From: Cycas panzhihuaensis
Lineage: Eukaryota; Cycadophyta
Reading direction: 5' to 3'
NCBI GenBank assembly: GCA_023213395.1
Contig: CM041465.1
Coordinates: forward strand, 54,195,741-54,259,740
DNA length: 64,000 nucleotides
The notes under the pieces are model-generated. The model worked only from the letters and a program-made list of their open reading frames with translations, was not told where the DNA came from and ran no database searches. The position numbers and the translations under genes were made by a program. Below, piece after piece: positions 56,181 through 64,000 of this stretch (the stretch's first letter is position 1; each line of letters starts with the position of its first letter).

Positions 56181-57550
56181 ATCACACAATGTTGCCATAT
56201 CACTCACTATCAGTGAGCGGGTGAGGAGAAGCATCTTGGATGGTCAAAATAGACTTATCCGAGAAAGAGTTGCCAATTGGAATACTGCTCACGTTGAGGA
56301 TGGCAGCATCAGCTAATTGTTCTTCTACTATCATTCCCTTCTTCAACTTCCTGTTAATGACTTGCAAGTTAAACTCTTGATGCAGGATGGCCCAATGACC
56401 TGCCCTACCCATCAAGTCTGAATGACGCAAGTAACGTAAGGGATTAGATTGAACGATCACCTTGGTTATATTACTGAGCAAGTAATGCCTAAACTTCTTG
56501 GTTGCATGGACCAAGGAGAGGCATTCCTTCTTAGCAGGAGGATAGTTTAATTCAGCGGCAATGAAAGTGCAGCTGCTGAAATAAATAGTCCTCTCGATTC
56601 CTGAATCATTCTCTTATGCGAGCATTGCGCCCAGGGATTCATTGGTTGCTGAGGTGTATAGAATGAAGGGCCTATCAAAGCGAGGAGGCGCTAGTGTAGG
56701 AGCAGAAATGAGAGCTTCCTTGAGTCCTGTGAAGGCCTTTTGGGTCTTGTCTGACCAAACAAAAGGGGCTCCTTTCTTTAATAGGTTCATAAGAGGCTTG
56801 GCGTTTATGGCGAAATTTGCTAAGAAACGCCTCAGAAAACCAAGCCTTCCTAGAAACGACTTAATTTGTCATTGGGTTCTAGGCAGCGACATGTCAAGGA
56901 TTACCTTGACTTTTTCCAGATCGATTTAGATTCCTTGTTAGGACACAAGGAAACCCAAGAGTTTGCCTAAAGTGACGGTAAACATGCATTTGAGTGGGTT
57001 CAGGCTGACGTGATACTTGCGGCACTGTATGAAGATGGCCTACAAGTCAGAGGGATGATGGCTTCTGGTATGCGAAAGGCCCATTATATCATCCATGAAA
57101 ACCTCTAATGTATTGTTGATGAGGTCGTGAAAGATGAAATGCATGGCCCTTTGATAAGTAGCCCCTGCATTCTTGAGACCAAAGGGCATTGCCTTGTAGG
57201 CAAAGGTGCCCCATGGCATAGTGAAGGCCGTCTTATGACGGCCTTCAGGAGAAATCTAGATTTGGTTATAGCCATAGAAGCCATCCATTAAGGACATGAC
57301 TTTGAACCCAGCTGTACGATTAATTATTTGATCAATGAAGGGAAGAGGAAAGTTGTCTTTATGAAAAGCATTATTTATGTTACGGAAGTCAATACAAATG
57401 CAAATAGTCCCATTCTTTTTGGCAACGGGAATGATATTCGATACCCACTTAGGGTAATCGATGGAAGAAATGAGTCTTGCATCCAAAAGGTTCTCAACCT
57501 CCATCTTAACGATGGCTAAGAGCTTCGAGTGGAGGGGACACTATTTCTAA
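56181..57550 (-). pseudogene. Reverse transcriptase and RNase H of element D
   Basis: RT motifs: LISSIDYPKWVSNIIPVAKK, ICIDFRNINNAFHKDNFPL, VMSLMDGFYGYNQI, then FMDD (57088-57099). RNase H part: NITKVIVQSNPLRYL, with Asp of the QSD motif changed to Asn. Stops at several Gln/Trp codons. Confidence 0.82.
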
Positions 57551-58520
57551 CACACAAGACGAGTGTCAGGAATAGTCGTAAGGTTGTGCGTGACAATGGA
57601 GGGGTTGATTCCCTTCATGTCAGAATAGTCCCACGCAAACACATAGCAGAATTCCTAGAACAGGAGGGAGTATTCCCTCACTTTGTCAGGAGTACATTCA
57701 GCCCCTATCTTAATGATCTTGTCTGGAGTAAGGACTATGTCCTGAGTTGCCCCCATGCACATAGCATTCCCCTCCTCGAAATAGAGGGGGGAAAGATCGA
57801 TAAGGAGAGAGGAAACGGAAGAAGGAATTGGGTCAGCTAGTGTGGACCCAATCGCTAAGACCTTCTAGTGGCCAAGCTTGTGGTGACTAGAAGGTAAACT
57901 GGGCATGGAGCCGACTAAGTGCTCCAGCAAAGCCTCATCACCCTTGAAGTAGTCCACCCCATGGATGACTTGACTTCGAATGGACGAGGTGTAACATCCC
58001 TAAGGGACTCTGAGGGAGAGTCAGAGAGAGATCCCTTGTAAAAAGCAAGAGGAAAACACTCAATGCCATCACCTGTGGAGGGTGGTGGAATGAAAGAGTT
58101 AAGAACCTGATGATCGACATATGCAATGACATGTAACATGTGAAAGTGACCAGGCTCTATAACAAAAGGGGTCGTAGGGGGAGACCTAGAACGAGAAGAA
58201 TGCCCCCCACTAGCGCGGAGGAAGGAAATAGGATGAGAAATGTCCTCATCTTTGCTATGAGACATGTCGTCGTCAAACATGGCGAGGTACCCATAGCTTC
58301 CGACACCGATGGAGGCGAAACATGTTAAATCAAGGGAAGAAGATATGGGATCTTCTTCGTGACGAGTGGAATTAGGGATTCCAATGGAGCAGGCCGAGGC
58401 ATAATCGGAAGGGCATTTGTTTCCCTTCGTATGGCCATGGCTTGCCTGAGTAGAAGGCCTAGTTTGTTTAGCGAGCGATCGCTTACAGAAGACAACTTTC
58501 ATTTATCTGTTATAGATAAA
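57551..58520 (-). pseudogene. Conserved protease-RT linker of element D
   Basis: Open at 57915-58502: ACSIGIPNSTRHEED, FASIGVGSYGYLAMFDDD, HFHMLHVIAYVDHQ. Then LGHHK.LAIGS and GATQDIVL in other frames. Same unknown domain as in A and B. Confidence 0.52.
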
Positions 58521-59090
58521 TTTAAGTTGCCCCCAACAGGTGGAACACACGGCTCCCATTTGGTCAAGCCATGGTCAACCCAGAAGCAGGTTGTAATCAA
58601 CGTCAACATTGAGGACAACGATGTCAGTAATGACAGTCTTATCCTTGAGAGTAAGAGGTATCGAGACAGATCCTAGGGGAGTCCTCTCGCTACTGTCATA
58701 ACCCTGACATCGCCATGGAATAGGTTCCAAGGCAGAAATGCCAAGCTCTTGCATGACGTGCAAGGGCATGGCATTAATGCAGAACCATTGTCCATGATAG
58801 TTCTTTGCAATGTGCAATCATGAGTATCTATGGTAATGGTGAAAGAGAAGTTCCATTGGCGTTCCCTTCCACTAGACGAGGGAAGATCTCTGGGATCGAA
58901 AGAGATGATGGGTTCGCAACTTTGGGTTGTGCCCAAGGCATGAACAGACGCGTTATTCAATCCTAGAGCTTCCAAGAGGAGCATTTATTGCTTGGGGCAA
59001 CTTCTCAAGACATCCATGATAGACATCCCGGTAGCCACGGTGAGAAGCTCTTCGACTACATAGAAAGGCTTACCCCTCCCTGTGGGTTAG
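58521..59090 (-). pseudogene. Aspartic protease of element D
   Basis: FSFTITIDTHDCTLQRTIMDNGSA: the catalytic DNG is retained, then a frameshift. PWRCQGYDSSERTPLGSVSI follows in the next frame. A TAA (minus strand, 59087-59089) lies at the gag/protease border, as in A. Confidence 0.68.
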
Positions 59091-61465
59091 GTAAGGGCTC
59101 TCCTAAAGTCGAATCAACCGGGGTAGATAGGAATGCTCTTGGGAAGTGTGGGAATCTCTAGACGAACGGCTTCTGGATAAGGATCAAATTACGAGGTAGA
59201 TGCGGAGGCGCCAGTTGCCTCCTTTGCGACTTGAGACTGGGTCAAAGCATAAAGGGGAGTGGTCTCAAGCATCTGAATCACCTTCTTTCCCTTGTTACGG
59301 GACCATGAAGGTGATGGAGCATGGTGGTCAGGGGAGCATGAAGGGGAGGATAGACTTCGCACACCCTTCCCTCTACCATGCGAAGGGCAAGAATCGGGGG
59401 ACCTATCCCGATTGCGATTGTTCCTTTGTTGAACATCATGACCACGTTCCCCATGTTTGGGGAACGAATCCCTATGAATGGGTTGATCGAGGTTAGGCCT
59501 TGATACCCGTCTAGGCGACGAATCACACAGCAGGGCATCACATGGGTGTTGCGCCTGATAATGCGAATCATCCCCATGGATGGAACACCACCTCTTCTCA
59601 AGGGGAGGATCGATCCTCCTTGCTTGAGAAGGTTGGGCATTACCCCCTTTTGGGGGAATGGCACGAGAATCTTGCTAAACTGGTTTATGGAAGGTCGACG
59701 ACGAAGGGGCTTGGAGTTTAAGCTCCTTCATTGTGCACTCGAATGAGTGAATAATGGAGGTAAGAGGGTCTAAGGTCCTCTAAATCAGATGAGAGGTAGA
59801 CCTGGCAGGTTGCGAAGGTTTGGTTTCCTTCACTGGGGGAGGTGCCTCATGATGTTGTGAGGGCTTAGGAGGTTTCTTGAGTCTAGCTTAGATCTCAATG
59901 GCCTCTAACGCCAAGCACCTCATGATCGCAGAGTCACATGTAGTTGCCCCCATCTTGAGGACTTCCACATGCACTTCAGGGTGAAGTGTATTGACGAAGA
60001 GATCTCGCTTCAACTCTTTAGGTAACGTGGCCTTAGTAGAGTGAAGGAGACCATGAAATCGCCTTACAAAGTCATGATTCATTTCATCATAACCTTGTTT
60101 AAGCGAAAGGAGAGCTTTCATTCCGCTCTCGAATGGACAGGCTATGTCAAAGTAATTGATGAACTCATCCACCAATTGTTGGAATGAGTAAATGGAGTGG
60201 GCAGGGAGACGGTAAAACTACTTGAGGGTGTCACCTTACAAGGATCAAAGAAATAGCTTCATCAGAATGTGGTCGTAAACCCAATAATCTATGCATGCCA
60301 TAGAGAAACTACACACGTGCTTAGTTGGGTCTTACGACGAAGTTCCGTCAAACTTAAGAACTTCAGGAGGGTGAGGTGGCAGGTTAGTCCTTAGCACCTC
60401 AACGGATAATGGCATCGACCGGTAGCCCATAAAGGGATGTGTCCTTACATGGGCTAAAGGATCGACGAATGGTAAAGAAACAGGAATGGATGAGGGAGGT
60501 AGACCCATCCCTCCTTGAGGAAACATCCCTTATTAGAAAGGGGGTTGCAGATAAATGCTTTGGAAGGGAGACATGCTCCTCATGGCGTGGCAATGTGTCA
60601 CGCTGGATGGTAGAAACGAAGGGTGCAGGACCAAATTCTACCCATATGGGTCACCCATAGGTGGCGCAACCCCATATGGGTACAATAAGTCCACCCCGTA
60701 AGCACGGAGGTGGTTTCCCCTACCCTGCCCCCAAGGTTGAGACATGTAACCTAGGGGCACGTAAAGGGAAGGACCACCGGATGGGTTTTGAGCATATGTA
60801 GGAGTGGGTTCTACATGATTGATAGTAGTGACATTAGTAGGGCCTCGAAGCCTACTAGGAAACGCATGTGCCACATTTAAAGGTGACGCATTCGTTTGAC
60901 TCAGAAATGGCATGCTAACCCTAAGCTGAGGGAAGGACATGCCGCGAACAGGTCCTGAAGAAGTAGGACTCTGGCTAGGGATAGATGGCGTAACACTTAC
61001 CCTGGGAGCCAGTGTAGACACGGCATGGGATGAGTGTGTGCGGGTAGAAGAATCATTTGTCGTAGAAGGCACAGGTACAGATGAAGAAGATTCTACATTG
61101 CGCAGAACTTCTTCAAACCACCTAGGACGTGGTTGATTGCGAGTTGTTTGAAAGTACTCGCTGAGCACTTTGACCATGTTAGCGGGAGGGGTATCCTCGT
61201 AACCATACGAGGTCGATGGGATCTCGAATGTTAGGGATCCCTCAGGGCGCTCCTCATAAGATTCACCAATAGGATGGTGAGTCTCGTGAGGAGATGAGCC
61301 TTCTACTACATACACAAAAGGATGAAACTCAGAAGGGTGAAACAGGTCACCTAGATAATAGATGGAATCATCACCCTCATGGGTGGATCTTGGAACAGAC
61401 GCGAGAAACTCTTGAGTTACCCAGACCATGGTGTGGTAAGCCCAATCAGACTGGTAACCTTCCAT
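59091..61465 (-). pseudogene. Gag of element D
   Basis: ATG at 61465 (MEGYQSDWAYHTMV). The N-terminal region is open for about 275 codons (60638-61465), the longest intact stretch of this Pro/Ser-rich part among the copies. It has repeated blocks such as DDSIYYLGDLFHPSEFHPF and GGPSLYVPLGY. The capsid-like domain is split (60332-60526 and 59888-60175: FVNYFDIACPFESGM is read with Ile for Val, LLSLKQGYDEMNHDF). The CHHC knuckle has lost its middle (CSIHGDDSHY). Confidence 0.8.
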
Positions 61466-61651
61466 TATCGAATTGGGATTCAATGACGGAAGGGAACGAG
61501 GTGATAGGTCTTTTAATAACAACGGTAGACCTTGCAAGTGACGTGAGAAACGTCGTATGCAATGTCTTTGCGAGCGTTATTAGAAGAAAGAGCAAGGGGT
61601 AAATGAAACAAACACGTTGGGGGCTACCCAACTAAAATAGCAGTCCAATGC
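61466..61651 (-). other. D leader and deletion junction
   Basis: Leader sequence (GTGTTTGTTTCATTTACCCC on the minus strand upstream of gag) runs to about 61650 and joins directly to the middle of the LTR. The primer site and the gag-proximal 740 bp of the LTR are missing. GCAAG occurs at the join in both parents, so microhomology may have been used. Confidence 0.65.
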
Positions 61652-63431
61652 AAGATCCTGCAAGTAAGTTAGACGAGTACCTCCCTCTCGAAAGAGGGGC
61701 TACAAAGTAAACTGAGTATAGATGCTAAACTCGAATAGGACTACATAAATCTATGCTAAGCATCAATATGAGATAATGTAAAGTAACAACGTGTAGCAAA
61801 ATCTCCTGTAAACATACACCATAAGTAACACCCCAAAAAAAGAGGAGAGTATAGCCTCGGAATGGCTAACTCACCTATAAAGAATCTCCATGGAACTCAA
61901 AAGGGAGAAATAGGCTCACAACAAGGTCATAGGACAGTAAATAGTAAGAAAGAAGGGAGCAAAGGAAAGGTTTGGGGCTTAGGCAGGGCCCAACACCGAC
62001 GGATGGAATTTCTAGAACCGGCGTGGCAACGAGTTGCCAACACTGGTTTTAGCTCTGAAACTGGATTCCCCAAATCCCTTTAACTTGATTCCTAAGAAGG
62101 TACTAAAGACAAAGGGAAAGAGGATAAGGGATGGAACCCTTGGGGAGAAGGGCATCAAGGGGGACAGAACCCTGCCTACCTCCCTCAAATCCTCTTTATG
62201 TTGCCCCTTTGCAATAGCCAACTAAGAATGGGTTGAGTGGGATGATTGGGGGAAACAATAATGTCTCAAAAAAATAAGGAAGTGACGTTAATTAAGTGCA
62301 ACAACATGGAGGTACACAAACTAAAAGTTTGTTCACTAAAACATGAAAAAAACAACACAAATTACAAGTAAGAGTAGAGAGTACCTTATTGGGGAAGAGC
62401 CAAACATAAGTTTGTTGTTAGGAAATAACAAAAATAACCAGCATATGGTGAATAATAGTGGCAGGTTTTTGCCAAGAGTGAAGTGTAAAAATATTTTTGT
62501 AAGCTTGGGGCCTTGGTAGTTGGTCCTTTTGAGGAGCTTTTGGTAGAAATCTTCCTTGAAACCTTGGTCACTTGCCACAAGATGTGAAACCTGCTGTTGG
62601 GAGCTACGGGGGCAGCAATGGTCCCTAAAAATCTAGCTTGCAGTAGTGTCCTCTTCCTTGTGACAGGTTTTTGTGAATGTAGTGTATGTCTTTCTATGTA
62701 AATTTTGAGTAAAAGGTTAGAAAAATGGACAAAAGATCTTAAAATGAGGAGGAAAATCCCCCTTTATCCCTTGTTCACTATAGGTGAACATTGGGGATGT
62801 CAGGGCAACACGAATCGACAGGCGCCATGCGACAGTTCCACGAAAAAAGCGGAAACTATCACGTGGTTCTCTTTTTTAAAATTCAAATAGTCGTACCGCG
62901 GCAAAGATCGTGGTATTGCTGAGTTTGCAGCGATACCAGATTGGTAACAAAAAAAGATAAAAAAGAGCAGAAATAAAGGTTTTGGAACTGTTATTAAGGG
63001 TAAATTAAGCCTAAAACAGCAGGGGGAAACATCCAGATGATGGGTAAGTAGCTAAAACAGTAAAATGAGTCTCAACCAAGGGATTAACTGGACTTGGAGG
63101 AGACTGCAACATGAGTAAAATGTCGTAACATAGGTAAACATGACTGACTGAAATATCTCGAGAGGTTGTAGAGACGATGTGGGTGGCTGTGCGCCATATG
63201 AGGTGTAGCATTCGCTGAGGAATGCCCCCATTATGAGTCTTCATAGGCTGATAGTGTGATGTAAGCACATGTAATATGATCAGGCAGAGAAGCAATGCAT
63301 GTAGGCAGGCATATGTCAAGTAGTCTACGCTAAATAATCTCAATAAAGTACAAGCAGGGAGAAGTGAGAACGTATACCTGAACATACCTAGGTCGATGTG
63401 TCTTGAGTCCATTCCCAGTAGCTGGGAAATA
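61652..63431 (-). repeat. 5' LTR of element D, truncated
   Basis: Matches 48503-50295 from GATCCTGCAAG to the end. The outer end is well preserved: minus strand TATTTCCCAGCTACTGGGAA at 63412-63431 (TG changed to TA), with the start hairpin intact. GTGGC follows. Confidence 0.88.
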
Positions 63432-63436
63432 GTGGC
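63432..63436. repeat. Target-site duplication of element D (right)
   Basis: GTGGC, identical to 47756-47760. Confidence 0.9.
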
Positions 63437-63911
63437 TGACTTATCTCTAGTGATATGTCTAAGGAGTCAAGTTGTTAAGCAAGATATTGTAGACGATTTA
63501 GTTATTAAGTTGGTCATTGAATAGTCTTACCCCTCTCTGAATTCTTAACAGTAAATATAGGGGTTGAGTGAGAGGTATATGTCACTTCTTAGCAGTTAAT
63601 GATATTCTCTTATCTTTTCAAAAGTCCTTCAAATATGATAAAGCCTATTTTAGTATAGTTGTCATGAAGTTTAGATATAAAGTTATTGTATTCTACAGGA
63701 GGAATATTAAGGATGTTAGATACTTGGTCATGATCTAAGGGAGGTTCACCAAAGGTTATGAGTTGGTTTCTTATTATTTTAACCTCAATTAAGTAGGCAG
63801 AGATATTTTTAGTAAAAGGTCTTCCAAATAGGTGTGCCTTTAAGGTTAAAGATCTTGACTCATCTTTCCTCTCATAGAGGGAGCATAATATGCTCCAAGC
63901 TTTATGGGAGG
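63437..63911 (-). pseudogene. Copia gag remnant, right part (minus strand)
   Basis: Minus-strand frames read AWSILCSLYERKDESRSLTL, LKAHLFGRPFTKN, IRNQLITFGEPPLDHDQVSN and ILNILPVEYNNF. This is the copia gag order (W..L...Y, LL..L...KM, I....L...G....D......L..LP..Y). It continues the copia copy at 44985-47755; element D separates the two. It is cut on the right by the LTR at 63912. Confidence 0.65.
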
Positions 63912-64000
63912 TGTTTCCTGGCTACCAGGAATGGACTCAAGATGCATTGACTCCGGTAAGCTCAGGTATATGCTCTTGCTCCCATCTCCACTTTTATTTG
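63912..64000 (+). mobile_element. Start of another family LTR (E), cut by the window
   Basis: TGTTTCCTGGCTACCAGGAA, then TGGACTCAAGATGCATTGA and CTCAGGTATATGCTCTTGCT match the first 90 bases of the family LTR. The start hairpin arms are TTCCTGG/CCAGGAA instead of TTCCCAG/CTGGGAA, a two-sided change. A preceding GGAGG (63907-63911) may be its duplication. Confidence 0.7.

Larger units (their letters stand above)
47761..63431 (-). mobile_element. Element D: Tat-lineage retrotransposon with truncated 5' LTR
   Basis: Minus-strand copy with the same plan as A and B: gag from 61465, protease, linker, RT-RNase H, integrase ending at 54970, plus-strand antisense gene 52324-54240, aRNH 50690-51115. 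Exact duplications GTGGC flank it. It inserted in the gag region of a copia element (44985-47755 plus 63437-63911). Its 5' LTR lacks about 740 bp of the end nearest gag, together with the primer site. It is more decayed and more AT-rich than A and B, with many changes of the C-to-T type, so probably the oldest. Confidence 0.9.

Overview
The window is plant nuclear heterochromatin built almost entirely from nested LTR retrotransposons. No host gene could be supported. The elements are Ty3/gypsy with an extra RNase H, a plant-mobile-domain-like ORF and an Arg-tRNA-like primer site. This points to the Tat lineage and so to a seed plant, probably an angiosperm with a large genome; the species cannot be told. 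The flanks are AT-rich and contain degraded copia and gypsy pieces, while the Tat-like elements are GC-richer blocks.

Layout. 1-2889: AT-rich DNA with a probable minus-strand copia LTR (387-743), a microsatellite/palindrome block (1287-1553) and a decayed minus-strand gypsy integrase (1640-2460). 2895-35520: Tat-like element A (plus strand), flanked by the target duplication ACCTC (2890-2894, 35521-35525). A second full copy, element B (5385-21674, minus strand), interrupts A exactly at A's primer-binding site. 35526-36778: AT-rich DNA with a decayed minus-strand gypsy integrase. 36779-39283: solo LTR C of the same family with duplication GTCAT. 39289-47755: old copia and gypsy debris, including a short copia-like LTR pair (41536-44079), a plus-strand gypsy integrase (44160-44690) and a minus-strand copia pol (44985-47755). 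47761-63431: Tat-like element D (minus strand), flanked by GTGGC, inserted in the copia gag region; the rest of that copia gag lies at 63437-63911. A further LTR start (E) begins at 63912 and runs off the window.

Element plan, identical in A, B and D (about 16.3 kb where complete): LTR of about 2.5 kb; primer site; gag; protease; a conserved linker of unknown role; RT-RNase H; integrase; a covarying hairpin; a gene on the opposite strand with its own TATA box and a GT-AG intron, encoding a plant-mobile-domain-like N-terminus, an acidic low-complexity stretch and a coiled coil; a shared promoter zone; a separate second RNase H ORF preceded by a 97-98 bp intron-like segment; polypurine tract; LTR. 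Every copy has stops or frameshifts, so none looks autonomous today.

The most unusual signals are the antisense gene kept in all three copies and several palindromes whose two arms have changed together between copies: in the antisense gene's leader, after the integrase stop, and at the LTR tip. They suggest a structured, divergently transcribed cassette inside a giant retrotransposon.
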